A stretch of DNA of 64,000 nt from Nitrososphaera sp. (GCA_039938515.1 JBDUUL010000015.1:269209-333208); one strand, 5' to 3'; shown: positions 8,332 to 17,453, counted from the first letter of the stretch. Numbers and translations: made by a program. Notes: generated from the sequence alone by a model not told the origin.

Positions 8332-9390
8332 ATGCCGATTGATCAGGCAAGACTGCAACAGTTCATAGGAAAAGCAATCAATGAATGGGGCGCCGCCGAA
8401 GGCACGCTGCTCAATTTTATCGGTGACAGGCTAGGACTCTTCAAGGCGATGGCCGGTGCCGGTCCGCTGACACCGGAGGAACTAGCGGCAAAGACAGGAA
8501 CACACCCTAGAATGATACTTGAATGGCTCGCCGCCCAAGCTGCAGGGGGCATTGTCACCTACAATGCTGCTACCAAGACTTATGTGATACCGGAAGAGCA
8601 TGCCATGGCTCTTACAGACGAAAATAGTCCTGCATATATTGCTGGCTTTTACCAGACCATTGTCAGCCTTTTCAAGGATGAAGAGAAGATAATCAACGCC
8701 TACAGGACAGGCACTGGTCTTGGATGGGGAGACCATCACCACTACCTGTTTGAAGGCACGGAGAGGTTCTTCAAGCCAAATTACGTTGCAAACTTGATTT
8801 CAAGCTGGATCCCTTCACTGGATGGCGTCGAAGCAAGGCTCAAAAATGGTGGCGCAAAAGTGGCAGACGTGGGATGTGGTCACGGAGCATCGACCATTTT
8901 GATGGCACGGTCGTACCCTGATGCGAAAATAATCGGATTCGACTATCACCGGCCATCCATAGAATCTGCAAGAAACCGCGCAGAACGCGCCGGGCTAAAG
9001 AATGTAACATTTGAAGTTGCAGGATCGACAAACTATCCCGGCGACGACTATGACTTTGTAACCTGCTTTGACTGCTTCCATGATATGGGCGACCCATCAG
9101 GGGCCGCAAAGTACGTGCTTCAATCACTCAGGAAAAAAGACGGAACGTGGATGCTTGTCGAGCCTTTTGCCAATGACAAGGTTGAAGACAATCTCAACGA
9201 AGTTGGTCGGGTATTCTATGCTGCATCGGCGACCATATGCGTTCCTGCTTCCCTGAATGAACACGGGCCAGCGTTAGGCGCGCAGGCCGGCGAGGCAAGA
9301 ATCAAAGAGATAGTCACGCGCGCGGGATTTACAAGGTTTCGAAGGGCTGCGCAGACTCCATTTAACTTCGTCTTTGAGGCAAGGCCGTAG
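8332..9390 (+). CDS. SAM-dependent class I methyltransferase with N-terminal winged helix
   Basis: The 352-residue protein has an N-terminal winged-helix dimerisation domain (about 15-90: LFKAMAGAGPLTPEELAAKT and HPRMILEWL) and a Rossmann methyltransferase core. SAM motif I is VADVGCGHGASTILMA (about 177-192), the acidic ribose-binding Asp is in IIGFDYHRPS, and FVTCFDCFHDMGDP matches the motif near the catalytic surface. The layout is that of small-molecule O/N-methyltransferases. The substrate cannot be told. It is monocistronic, with a TATA-like CTTAAATAAT at 8269-8278 and GGAGG before the ATG. Confidence 0.88.
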   Translation: MPIDQARLQQFIGKAINEWGAAEGTLLNFIGDRLGLFKAMAGAGPLTPEELAAKTGTHPRMILEWLAAQAAGGIVTYNAATKTYVIPEEHAMALTDENSPAYIAGFYQTIVSLFKDEEKIINAYRTGTGLGWGDHHHYLFEGTERFFKPNYVANLISSWIPSLDGVEARLKNGGAKVADVGCGHGASTILMARSYPDAKIIGFDYHRPSIESARNRAERAGLKNVTFEVAGSTNYPGDDYDFVTCFDCFHDMGDPSGAAKYVLQSLRKKDGTWMLVEPFANDKVEDNLNEVGRVFYAASATICVPASLNEHGPALGAQAGEARIKEIVTRAGFTRFRRAAQTPFNFVFEARP

Positions 9391-9655
9391 TAATGCAGGA
9401 AACTGCTGAGCCTCGGGTAGGAAGGTAGTGAATAACGCGTCACTGTCAAGGCAATTATTTGACCGAGTGATTCTTTCAGGCATTCAACGTGGACTTTAGC
9501 ACTTCCTGCCAGTAACTCAGCAATGCCCTGACCGGATCGAAGGTATGAATTGAACATTCACATCTGTTGAAGGTTTTGTCGTGACAGTAGCACAAGACTG
9601 ATGCCAAGGTCCTCCGCCCCAGGTAAATGCAAAGTTGTCCGGAATCCAGCTTGCG

Positions 9656-9979
9656 CTAGGCGATGTGCATTGGCGCTAGCAGTTCTTTATCATGCTCAAT
9701 TACCATGCTGTCAAAAGCACCAAAATTTACTTCCAAGAACGGAGATATGAAAAAAGCAGCGCCGTATTTGCCCCCAATCCGAATTACCAGATTATTACTT
9801 TCAAGCACTTTGAGATGGTGTTGGATTGCCTTGTAATTCAGGTCCAGATTGATAGACAGCTGGTACGCATTGAGCGGTCTCTGCCGCAGCTGCGACACTA
9901 TTCTCATTCGATTGACGCCTCCCTTTGAGGCTGTAAAGACGAATTGCAGCAGGTGCCTTGCATACGAGTTTGTTTCCAC
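9656..9979 (-). CDS. ArsR-type winged-helix regulator
   Basis: The 107-residue product (GTG start) contains a compact winged-helix domain: GGVNRMRIVSQLRQRPLNAY forms helix 1-2, QLSINLDLNYKAIQHHLKVL the helix-turn-helix, and a wing follows (NNLVIRIGGKYGAAFFIS). There are no Cys residues for metal sensing. It lies downstream of the cupredoxin gene 10034-10612 on the same strand, with 54 bp between, so it could belong to the same transcript. Confidence 0.82.
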   Translation of the reverse strand: METNSYARHLLQFVFTASKGGVNRMRIVSQLRQRPLNAYQLSINLDLNYKAIQHHLKVLESNNLVIRIGGKYGAAFFISPFLEVNFGAFDSMVIEHDKELLAPMHIA

Positions 9980-10033
9980 CGCGCTACCCCATCCTGCCTT
10001 TTTTCAAGGGCTCGTAATGTGACGACAATATCA

Positions 10034-10612
10034 TCACGCCGCGGGCCTTGGCAGCACCACGATTTCTCCACGCATGTTGGGCATATGGACATGACAGAAG
10101 TAATTTATCGTCCCGACTTTGTCAGCAGTGAATGTCACGGTGTGAATTTGGCCCCTTGTGAGCGCAAATGATGCTATTCCCTGAACTTCGATGTAGTGGG
10201 ATGGACCCTGCACCCCCACAAAATTAAGCGTTACTTTATCACCTTGGTATACGACTATCTGAGACGTGGAAAAGGTAAACGACCTGAAATTCCATGCGCC
10301 GGTTTTGTCAGGAGCAGTTAGCACAAATCCACCGCCCGAGGGGTAGGTGGCATTTACGGGAAACGGTTCTGGTGGGTGTTTACTATCGCCGTAAATGTTT
10401 GCACTTCCGTCCAGATGAATTGTATCAATCCAGAATGTCCGGTTCGTGGTAGACCATCCTGATGTGTTACTTGCTGCAGCAGGTGCCAGATTATTTGTCG
10501 AAGTATTGGCTGCACTGTTGCCTGCTGAAACAACCAGGACTACAATTATCGCAGCTATGCCTGCGCCCAAGGCGGCTCCGAGGTAGACCGATTTTGATCG
10601 AATCGATTTCAA
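10034..10612 (-). CDS. Membrane-anchored cupredoxin
   Basis: The 192-residue protein has an N-terminal membrane span (about 10-30) acting as anchor or signal, a Ser/Asn/Thr-rich linker and a cupredoxin domain. Candidate copper ligands are His139 (GPSHYIEV), Cys173, His176 and Met180 in FCHVHMPNMRG. The Cys-x2-His-x3-Met spacing is close to, but not identical with, plastocyanin and amicyanin. Ammonia-oxidising archaea are known to use many such proteins as extracellular electron carriers. It is divergent from two small membrane proteins at 10769-11442 that may be partners. An insert with WIDTIHLDGS and HPPEPFPVN before the copper fold is unusual. Confidence 0.88.
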   Translation of the reverse strand: MKSIRSKSVYLGAALGAGIAAIIVVLVVSAGNSAANTSTNNLAPAAASNTSGWSTTNRTFWIDTIHLDGSANIYGDSKHPPEPFPVNATYPSGGGFVLTAPDKTGAWNFRSFTFSTSQIVVYQGDKVTLNFVGVQGPSHYIEVQGIASFALTRGQIHTVTFTADKVGTINYFCHVHMPNMRGEIVVLPRPAA

Positions 10613-10768
10613 GTTTGACCGTACTTTAGTTACAAGCTTTTGATTATAAAATTAGAGACAAAATCCTTGTCTGAATTTTAAGAATGAAATCCAAAGCTGG
10701 ATATCGTAGATCTATTTTTATAACTTTTCAGTCAGTTCAAAAATAGTACATGCCGACAGGTAGGCAGG

Positions 10769-11089
10769 ATGCTTTTCATATTGATTCAAGCACTGTACAA
10801 TCTCATTGATGCTGTTGCCTATTTTGCATCTGCGGCCGTTCCGCTCTACTTTATAATCAAATCAAAGAAAAGCACCGACAACCCAATGAGAGTCACAATG
10901 GTTATCCTCGCCGGTTTTGTTATCGCTCAGGGCGTGTATCATACCGCTTCTGTCTTTGGATTGAATCTGTTGTCAAAGGCTGTACTTGAGCCGCTATCTG
11001 CTGCCGTCCTTGCTGCCGCAGCTCTTTCTTATTTGCTAATGAGCAAGGGGCTGCAGAAGCAGAAGGTCAGGAGCCACGTGACGAAATAA
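10769..11089 (+). CDS. Small membrane protein, three spans
   Basis: The 106-residue protein has hydrophobic segments at about 5-28, 43-62 and 68-90, and ends in a basic tail (KGLQKQKVRSHVTK), which places the C-terminus in the cytoplasm. It is followed after 20 bp by another small membrane protein (11110-11442), so the two probably form an operon. It has a TATA-like TTTTTATAA about 45 bp upstream. The family is not recognised; its neighbour, a divergent cupredoxin, suggests a link to membrane redox chemistry. Confidence 0.7.
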   Translation: MLFILIQALYNLIDAVAYFASAAVPLYFIIKSKKSTDNPMRVTMVILAGFVIAQGVYHTASVFGLNLLSKAVLEPLSAAVLAAAALSYLLMSKGLQKQKVRSHVTK

Positions 11090-11109
11090 CAAATTCTGGA
11101 TGCTGTTAA

Positions 11110-11442
11110 ATGGCTTCCACTGACCTTGTTTTCTTTGCCGGGCTTCTTACAAGCGGCCTTTTCCTGGCTTCTCTTGGAATTTTTGTGGCCCTTGCTGCAA
11201 AGAGCAGAAACCTGAAAAGCTTTCCGACGCAAATATCGGTGTTTATAGGCATCTACGTCGTCGGTGAACTGGCAGAACTGAGCCCCATTCAAGCAGCCAC
11301 CGGCTTGCCTCCAGAAGCAGGTTCGGAGCTCCACGTACTTGCAACAATATTTCTTACCACAGTCTTGTGGTCGAGGCTTGTTCTTTCAAACAGGGCAACA
11401 AGGCGCCTAGCCGACAGGTATGATAGTGCGGTTCAGGATTAG
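11110..11442 (+). CDS. Small membrane protein, three spans
   Basis: The 110-residue protein has spans near 5-28, 41-60 and 71-91 and a charged C-terminus (SNRATRRLADRYDSAVQD). It is the second gene of a two-gene unit with 10769-11089 and has a similar size and topology, although the sequences are not clearly alike. No function can be assigned. Confidence 0.7.
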   Translation: MASTDLVFFAGLLTSGLFLASLGIFVALAAKSRNLKSFPTQISVFIGIYVVGELAELSPIQAATGLPPEAGSELHVLATIFLTTVLWSRLVLSNRATRRLADRYDSAVQD

Positions 11443-11467
11443 CGAGAAAAAACAGATGATGTCAGCA

Positions 11468-11821
11468 TTATTCCACTGAAAAGAATTTTTCCATTACCTT
11501 TCTTACAACATCAACATTTTGATCAGCTTCGACCGAAATATCGTGCTGTACGTACTTGACAGTGATCGATTTTAGCACGGTGTGGACAAGGCTCGATTTC
11601 TTGCCGTCGGGCGTTATGTCTATCTTTGAAACGACGAGAAGCCCTTCGTCCAAAAGCCATTTGGTCTTCCGGTAGGTCGTAGTATAGGGTATCTTTTTTT
11701 CTCTCATTATTTCGTTGACAGACATGGGTTTTTCCATAACGCAGTCTAGGATCTTTACCATTTCTTCGTCTGCAAGAGCCGTGAGGATTGCCTGTTTTGC
11801 TTTACGGCTTGTAACTAACAT
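11468..11821 (-). CDS. Winged-helix transcriptional regulator
   Basis: The 117-residue protein has an ArsR-like fold: ILTALADEEMVKILDCVMEK (helix 1-2), PMSVNEIMREKKIPYTTTYR (helix-turn-helix), KTKWLLDEGLLVVSKI (recognition to wing) and a beta hairpin ITPDGKKSSLVHTVLKSITV. It is divergent from the copper protein gene at 11988, and the gap between them holds a paired TGTACA motif, a plausible operator. It could control that gene; this is inferred from layout only. Confidence 0.82.
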   Translation of the reverse strand: MLVTSRKAKQAILTALADEEMVKILDCVMEKPMSVNEIMREKKIPYTTTYRKTKWLLDEGLLVVSKIDITPDGKKSSLVHTVLKSITVKYVQHDISVEADQNVDVVRKVMEKFFSVE

Positions 11822-11935
11822 CCCCGAGGCTGCCCTTTTTGGTAAGCTACGGTAGCGCGGGTTATTTAATTATCGAATCCAGCGTGCGTTCTGCATTACA
11901 ACACGCTATTCCTGCGGCTAAATTTGTATTAGATT

Positions 11936-11952
11936 TGTACATGAATTGTACA
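11936..11952. promoter_or_regulatory. Paired TGTACA operator candidate
   Basis: Two copies of the palindrome TGTACA are spaced 11 bp centre to centre (one helical turn) in TGTACATGAATTGTACA. The pair lies 36 bp before the ATG of the copper protein gene at 11988 and faces the regulator gene ending its 5' side at 11821. A dimeric winged-helix protein could bind it. Confidence 0.45.
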
Positions 11953-11987
11953 TAACGCTATATGCAAATTCATTGATGCTCTGGCCA

Positions 11988-13307
11988 ATGAAAACAAAGG
12001 CCATATTAGTTGCAGCAGCGGTTGCATCTGTTCTCATGGCAGCTCTGGCAGGCTCCGAGCTCTTTAACAGTACCCTCCAGACGCGTTCTGCAGTCGCTCA
12101 GCCAAGCTCCATGTCTCAGATGTCAATGACGACGGACGGTGGACAACAGCCCAGCGGCGCAGTAGATTCTCAAAACAAGCCGCTCTCAAAAGTGTCAGAC
12201 GGAATAAAGCTGTCTTTTTCAGCACAACCTATAATCCACGCATATGATCTGGCGTCAGTTCAGCTGCAGGTGATGGACGCAAATTCGTCGGCACGACTGA
12301 GCCATGTTGACTGGGCAATTTCGGTAAAAGATCCTGATGGAAAGGTCATTTACAAGACAACCACCGGTCATACGCATGTCGGGGTAATGAACTTCAAAGT
12401 CGCTTTCCCTACAGCCGGAAATAACTCTGTGTCGTTGACGGTGTCTTCCATTGGAAGCATGATGATGGGTCTTGAGGTTGAACCCCAGGGGAGGACACAC
12501 ACAATGCTCTCAGGCAGTCCCATGGGATTCAAAACCGATCCGGTCAACGACTTTGGGGCAAGAACATTTGACTTTCCAGTCTACGTTCAGCCCTACAATC
12601 AAGTGCATACAATTGCCGGGACTGTACCGGGGACGGGTCTGAATGTGGAGCTGGCAAGCACCGCAAGCGCGATTGTGACGGACAAACTTACACCATTTGT
12701 GATAACGGTTACAAGGGCAAACGACAGTGCCATGATAACTCATCCAGATCTTCAGGTAACCGTCACGGAAAGTAGCTCTGGGTATGTCCTGTCGCAGTCA
12801 GCCCCAGTGGAAGACATGATGACAATGCACGGCGCCATACATGGACACACCGGTGTTATGACTTTGATGCCGTCATTTCCTATTCCGGGCAATTATGTGA
12901 TTGATGTAAACCTGCAGCCAAGCCCGCTTTCAAACTACACTTGGGGCCAGGCGCATACTCAATTCAACATTATTGCTGCTCAATCGTCCACGGGGACAGC
13001 AAACGCGTCTAGTGCCGCCAATCCGCAGCAGAGCAATACAGTGAGCATTGTGGGTCTCGAGTCACCATTCTTTGTTCCAAATACCCTGAATATCAAAGCC
13101 GGAACTACTGTCACGTTTGTAAACACGGATGGAAATACCCACACGGTAACGTCAGTAAAAGCTGGAACGACTGAGCCGGACGGAACTTTTGACAGCGGGG
13201 TTTTAAGAGCCGGCAAGACGTTCTCGTATACCTTCAACAGCCCCGGGACTTACGAGTACATCTGCATGATACATACCCATATGCGCGGAGTCATACAAGT
13301 TTCATAA
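11988..13307 (+). CDS. Exported multidomain cupredoxin
   Basis: From the ATG at 11988 the product is 439 residues; upstream TTG and ATG codons at 11946 and 11976 are open but would spoil the signal peptide (MKTKAILVAAAVASVLMAAL). Two beta-sandwich domains follow (roughly 60-170 and 180-320) with His/Met clusters such as GHTHVGVM, GSMMMG and MMTMHGAIHGHTGVM that could bind copper. After an Ala/Ser/Thr linker there is a plastocyanin-like domain with His in GNTHTVTS and Cys426, His429 and Met432 in YICMIHTHMRGVI, the amicyanin spacing. It is probably a copper-binding redox or copper-delivery protein on the cell surface. The His/Met clusters hint at copper handling beyond electron transfer. Confidence 0.85.
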   Translation: MKTKAILVAAAVASVLMAALAGSELFNSTLQTRSAVAQPSSMSQMSMTTDGGQQPSGAVDSQNKPLSKVSDGIKLSFSAQPIIHAYDLASVQLQVMDANSSARLSHVDWAISVKDPDGKVIYKTTTGHTHVGVMNFKVAFPTAGNNSVSLTVSSIGSMMMGLEVEPQGRTHTMLSGSPMGFKTDPVNDFGARTFDFPVYVQPYNQVHTIAGTVPGTGLNVELASTASAIVTDKLTPFVITVTRANDSAMITHPDLQVTVTESSSGYVLSQSAPVEDMMTMHGAIHGHTGVMTLMPSFPIPGNYVIDVNLQPSPLSNYTWGQAHTQFNIIAAQSSTGTANASSAANPQQSNTVSIVGLESPFFVPNTLNIKAGTTVTFVNTDGNTHTVTSVKAGTTEPDGTFDSGVLRAGKTFSYTFNSPGTYEYICMIHTHMRGVIQVS

Positions 13308-13571
13308 CCGAGACTTCCGTCCTCTCTTTTTGACCGATTGACAGCCATACAATCCTTGGAAAATCATATCCATCTAGAGATCCAGACCGGCGCGGACATG
13401 AAGCATGCTGCAAAGGGTAATGATTCTTTAAAATGCATGGCAAGATTACCTGCATTGTACAACTCGCGTTTAGCCGACCAGCCCGAGTTAGAGCATCGAG
13501 GCGCCAGTTTGACGGTAGAGTCTTCAAGCATTCATTATGCTTTTACTACGGTGCACAACACGTAAGCAAGA

Positions 13572-13943
13572 ATGGTAGTTCAAGAATTAACTGCACAGTC
13601 ATGGAATGACAATGTGCTATCGTCAAAGCTGCCAGTAATAGTAAATTTCACTGCTGTCAGATGCGGCTTTTGCAAAGCCTTGGAGCCGCTGTACAGCAAA
13701 TTATCTGACCAGTACGGAGACAGGTTGACGTTTTATAGACTAGTGGTTGACTTTCCCGCCAACCATCAAATACTCAACAAAGTTGCAATTCAGGGCACGC
13801 CTACGCTCAAGTTCTACTGCAAAGGAAGGGAGGTCGGCGAGCACGTTGGATACGCTATAGAACCAGTCTTGAAGAAAAAGATTGACGAATCGCTGCAAGA
13901 GATGGAAAGTTGCCTGGCAAATAGCACACCGGTGGGTAGGTAG
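13572..13943 (+). CDS. Thioredoxin-like protein with CGFC active site
   Basis: The 123-residue product has the thioredoxin fold from the start. The redox pair Cys31/Cys34 is in VRCGFCKALEPL, where CGFC replaces CGPC, and the cis-Pro loop is IQGTPTLKFY. There is no signal peptide, so it is cytoplasmic. CGFC is expected to shift the redox potential relative to standard thioredoxin. An extra Cys lies in the C-terminal tail (MESCLANS). It is monocistronic and follows the copper protein; no reductase is nearby. Confidence 0.9.
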   Translation: MVVQELTAQSWNDNVLSSKLPVIVNFTAVRCGFCKALEPLYSKLSDQYGDRLTFYRLVVDFPANHQILNKVAIQGTPTLKFYCKGREVGEHVGYAIEPVLKKKIDESLQEMESCLANSTPVGR

Positions 13944-14010
13944 AAAGGAACCGGACTAGAAAGCGTCTTAGATCAAACTTTTAAAGGCTAGCGAGAATCT
14001 GGCAGGTACA

Positions 14011-14442
14011 ATGACAGAAGCAAGTCCGGTAGTGCATTTTGAAATGGGCTATAATGACAGAAAGAGGATGGTGGACTTTTACACAAGAGTGTTTGGCTGG
14101 CAGTCCAAGGAGATGGGGCCTGAGATGGGCAATTATGTGGTCGTCACAACTTCGGAAAGCGACGAAAGGACGGGCCGCCCAAAAAATCCCGGCTCGATTA
14201 ACGGCGGTTTCTACCAAAAGATAGAGAACCCCCTGTCGCACGCCCCGTCAGTCGTCATAGCGGTACATGACATCAACAAGTCAATGAAAGAAGTCGTCGC
14301 CGCGGGGGGCAAGATATTAGGTGCAATGGACGGCTCAGGCAAACCCAGCATGGAACCCATGGAAATACCGAACGTAGGCCTGTGGATATCGATTATGGAC
14401 ACGGAAGGAAACCGCGTGAGCATGCTGCAGCCAAAAATGTAG
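14011..14442 (+). CDS. VOC (glyoxalase-fold) family protein
   Basis: The 143-residue protein has two beta-alpha-beta-beta-beta units of the vicinal oxygen chelate fold. The first begins VVHFEMGYNDRKRMVDFYTR and the second VVIAVHDINKSMKEVVAAGG, ending ISIMDTEGNRVSMLQPKM. The His at residue 9 and the Glu or Asp near the ends are the usual metal ligand positions. The family includes glyoxalases, dioxygenases and resistance proteins; the substrate here is not known. A TATA-like CTTTTAAAG sits about 30 bp upstream. Confidence 0.87.
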   Translation: MTEASPVVHFEMGYNDRKRMVDFYTRVFGWQSKEMGPEMGNYVVVTTSESDERTGRPKNPGSINGGFYQKIENPLSHAPSVVIAVHDINKSMKEVVAAGGKILGAMDGSGKPSMEPMEIPNVGLWISIMDTEGNRVSMLQPKM

Positions 14443-14496
14443 GACGGCTGTTTGCATTGGTCTGAAAACGATCCACTTTAGAAAAAATTCAAATAG

Positions 14497-14676
14497 CAAT
14501 TCAGTAGCGACAAAGCCATACTCCATACCAGACCTGAAAACGCAGTTTGTCCCTGCAGCGATTGCACCCACGAGCTTCGAAGCCAGTGCATCGAGGCTGG
14601 CTGCCAGTGCTGCAACCTGGAGGACGAATTTTCTATTCTGGCAGGCATTAACGCGCAAGATTATTTGCGCAAGTAA
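14497..14676 (+). pseudogene. Cysteine-rich miniprotein, copy B, without a normal start codon
   Basis: The frame reads ENAVCPCSDCTHELRSQC, then IEAGCQCCNLEDEFSILAGI and NAQDYLRK to TAA. It matches copy A (4492-4668) closely over the Cys motif and C-terminus. Upstream it is open to a TAG at 14494-14496, but no ATG, GTG or TTG lies between that stop and the first Cys. Either an unusual start (for example ATA at 14518) is used or the start was lost and this is a recent pseudogene. It is convergent with the response regulator at 14709-15107. Confidence 0.6.
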
Positions 14677-14708
14677 CGGCCCCGGGAAGGTACGATTGAA
14701 GATCCAGG

Positions 14709-15107
14709 TTATTCTATACCAAGCTGCTTCTGCACGGTCTCTGCAAGCTGTTTCAGAGAGACTGGCTTTTCCAGGAACGCGTCCACGGGTACATCAGGCA
14801 GTACAGTCTCAAATTCCGACTTGTTGACCTCAAACGCGCTCGTCAAGACTACCTTGACATGCGGGTTTATCTCCTTGACCTTCCGGGCAAGCTGAAACCC
14901 ACTGAGCCCCGGCATGCGGACATCGGATATCAACACCTGACATTCGTTTGGAGAATACTTGAAATGCTCAAGCGCTATTAGCGGGTTGGAAAAAGCATGA
15001 ACATTAAAGCCGTCTCTTTTAAGGCCCGCGCTAAAGACGCCAAGCGCGTCCACTTCATCGTCCACTAACATTACCAATGCTTTCTTTTGCTGCTGTTCCT
15101 GCGTCAT
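14709..15107 (-). CDS. Receiver-only response regulator
   Basis: From the ATG at 15107 the product is 132 residues (MTQEQQQKKALVMLVDDE); the frame stays open to 15242, but the added residues look non-coding. The REC pocket is MLVDDEVD, the phosphoacceptor Asp is in LISDVRMPGLSG, the switch Thr/Ser in LTSAFE and the Lys in FLEKPVS. No output domain is present. It resembles the regulator at 4047-4430 in its C-terminal half (FE then VLP). It is also next to a copy of the cysteine-rich miniprotein. No sensor kinase is present in the window. Confidence 0.86.
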   Translation of the reverse strand: MTQEQQQKKALVMLVDDEVDALGVFSAGLKRDGFNVHAFSNPLIALEHFKYSPNECQVLISDVRMPGLSGFQLARKVKEINPHVKVVLTSAFEVNKSEFETVLPDVPVDAFLEKPVSLKQLAETVQKQLGIE

Positions 15108-15320
15108 CTCCTCATATTGCGGGCCAGAAGTATATACCCATGAGGAATTTATTGTGCGAATACCGGAAAATTGTTTGGTTTGAGGCAAGACCTGCGGTTT
15201 GTTTACATAAACCTGCAATGTGCGAATCGGTTTGCAGAGCACGCATTTTCTAAATTGCTTCAGTTGCCGGGTTGGTGGTTTCTAGCAGAAGCACCGTCAA
15301 GGAAGTAGCACCTGTTCGTC

Positions 15321-15437
15321 ATGCATCATGACATGGGCGAGCGGTGGTCGCTGTACTTTGTCGAGCTATATCGCTTTGCGTTTGAGGGAAAAGGTATATT
15401 GATCTTCAGCATACTCTCGTTTGAAGCGGAATCTTGA
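15321..15437 (+). CDS. Possible small protein (38 aa)
   Basis: An ATG-to-TGA frame reads MHHDMGERWSLYFVELYRFA, then FEGKGILIFSILSFEAES. The aromatic and hydrophobic residues alternate as in a short amphipathic or membrane-associated peptide. There is no homologue in the window and support is by composition only. Confidence 0.3.
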   Translation: MHHDMGERWSLYFVELYRFAFEGKGILIFSILSFEAES

Positions 15438-15469
15438 AAAACGCTGCTTTTGATTGAGGCAAGAACCGT

Positions 15470-15682
15470 CTACAGAGTGCTGATTTTTCTGTCGAGGTCC
15501 TTGATCTGTCTGCGGTAACCAAATGCTCGCAAAACGTCATTGTCGTCCATTGCTGCCATCATTTGCTCGACTTTGGCCGCTCTCAGTTCTCTCAGCTCGT
15601 TGCGCAGCTCGGCAGCTTCTGCTTGCTCTGTCAGTTCCTTTTCGTCTGGAATAGGCTGACTTTGCATCCTCTCTTGTAGCAC
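15470..15682 (-). CDS. Small coiled-coil protein
   Basis: The 70-residue product (GTG start; an ATG lies five codons in) is Glu, Ala, Leu and Arg rich, with EQAEAAELRNELRELRAAKV forming a coiled coil and a second helix near YRRQIKDLDRKISTL. No domain is recognised. It is divergent from the membrane protein at 15900. Confidence 0.6.
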   Translation of the reverse strand: MLQERMQSQPIPDEKELTEQAEAAELRNELRELRAAKVEQMMAAMDDNDVLRAFGYRRQIKDLDRKISTL

Positions 15683-15899
15683 CGCCTAGCTGAAATCGTT
15701 GAAGGTCGAAATAGTTTGGCTTTTTGGATCAATTGTTATTGAGTAATGAGGTGCAGCTTTCCACATTCTTGAATATTGGTCACTAGCGCAGAAAAAATAG
15801 AGAATCAAAGCATAATGTGTACACAAATCGACATGATCCGTGGAGATTTCTTTTATAATTGGTTTACGTAGTTGGTCTGAAAATTGTGATAGCCGCCAA

Positions 15900-17309
15900 A
15901 TGAAACTGCTAGTCATCACGGACATCATTACCAAGAAAACATACCTGATGACTTTTGTTGCTTGGGCGATAATTCTGGCGGATGTTGTCTTTGGCACCTT
16001 CCTTGACCGTTTTGGAAAACCTCTTGACTCCAACTTTGGCGTGGCTTTGTTCATAGCAATGACAGCCGCGGTTTTCTTCGCCGGCCTGTATCTCCTGCGG
16101 GACTGCATGAAAGTACTGCGCAAGGACCTCGAAGGTCAATCATTTTTTAACAGACTTTACCGGGCAACGCCAAAGTTTCTGTACGCTCTCCTGGCAATCT
16201 TTGCAGCAATAATCGTAGAGATGGTGGTTTTCTCGCAGTACAGCACAGCCCTGATAATACCGCTTGTGCTGATAAGCGGAATTGTCCCCATGTTGTTCTT
16301 TGGCTTTCGCACCTTCAAATTCCTCTCATGGTTCAAGTCGAGCAGCAACAAGCGGCGTAACGCCATGATACTTGCATTTGCCGTATCGTCAATGCTATTT
16401 GCCATCAGCGTGACCACCACCACTGTGCTTGACACCAAGGTCTTTGTTTTTTCAAGGCCGCAGGCCATAACCCCGGCCTACCAGTCAAGCAACGACATCA
16501 CAATAACCCTGTCAGGCACGGAAAACCTGGTTCTCCTTTACGTCTTTATTGTGCCTGTGGTTCTTGCCATTCCCGCAGAAACTGTTGCCGTGGCGTTTTT
16601 CCTGCGATTCTTCAAGGACCAGATAGGAAGGGCGACATTCTGGGCAATAGTAATCCTGCCTCCGTTCCTCAATTTTTTCGGGATATTTGCGCCGCAGCTG
16701 CTGACGACTGGGTCAGCATTCGTGTATGCCGACCCCCGGTTCATCTACTTTAGGATTATAGGGACCGCCGGCTGGGTCGCGGCAGACTTTGTGATACTCT
16801 TTGCATACCTTCTGGTAGCTAGGACTGTCGAAAAGCAAGTCGGAAGTGCCGGCAACAAGAAAATCATCAACTATCTGATAATTGCGGCTCTCTCAACCAT
16901 TCTGGTATCGCCAACGGCTAACAACTGGATTCCAAACGCCTCCTACCCGCCCTTTGGAGCTATCCAGCGCGCCTTAGCGGTGCTTGGCGCCTTCATGTTT
17001 ACCATTGGCATTTACGCGGTCAGCCTGTCACTTGTACAGGACGCGGAACTTCGGAATTTAGCTCGAAGGTATGCTAAGGACTATGCCTTGCTTGATACTC
17101 TTGGCAACGCGCAGATGGAGGCCGAGGTCACGAGAAAGGTCGTAAAACTGGTCCGCCAGCAGGCAGACGTGATGGAAAGGGAGACAGGGGTTGAATCCGA
17201 GATGACAGATGATAACGGGGTTAAAGAGTATCTGGAACTTGTGATAAGAGAGGCTCGGGAAAAGAAGGCACTAAAGAGTGGCCGCCAGCCCAGCCCGTCG
17301 GAATCTTGA
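15900..17309 (+). CDS. Polytopic membrane protein with cytoplasmic tail
   Basis: From the ATG at 15900 the product is 469 residues with about ten to twelve hydrophobic spans (for example LMTFVAWAIILADVVFGTFL, FLYALLAIFAAIIVEMVVFS, LVLLYVFIVPVVLAIPAETV, GAFMFTIGIYAVSLSL). A 90-residue charged C-terminal tail (ARRYAKDYALLDTLGNAQME onward) should be cytoplasmic and helical. The frame extends to a GTG at 15840 but the ATG is preferred. No transporter signature is recognised. A signalling or transport role is possible. It is monocistronic. Confidence 0.8.
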   Translation: MKLLVITDIITKKTYLMTFVAWAIILADVVFGTFLDRFGKPLDSNFGVALFIAMTAAVFFAGLYLLRDCMKVLRKDLEGQSFFNRLYRATPKFLYALLAIFAAIIVEMVVFSQYSTALIIPLVLISGIVPMLFFGFRTFKFLSWFKSSSNKRRNAMILAFAVSSMLFAISVTTTTVLDTKVFVFSRPQAITPAYQSSNDITITLSGTENLVLLYVFIVPVVLAIPAETVAVAFFLRFFKDQIGRATFWAIVILPPFLNFFGIFAPQLLTTGSAFVYADPRFIYFRIIGTAGWVAADFVILFAYLLVARTVEKQVGSAGNKKIINYLIIAALSTILVSPTANNWIPNASYPPFGAIQRALAVLGAFMFTIGIYAVSLSLVQDAELRNLARRYAKDYALLDTLGNAQMEAEVTRKVVKLVRQQADVMERETGVESEMTDDNGVKEYLELVIREAREKKALKSGRQPSPSES

Positions 17310-17453
17310 GCCGTATTTGCGCACTTTGTGAACGTTGGGGGATTGCAATTCACGACTGCAACTCTATCTGAAAACGCAATTGTATGTTCCATCGGGCAAT
17401 TATCATAAAGTTCACGAGAGCGCCTTGAACACAAGCGCTCGAGATTTGAGACC

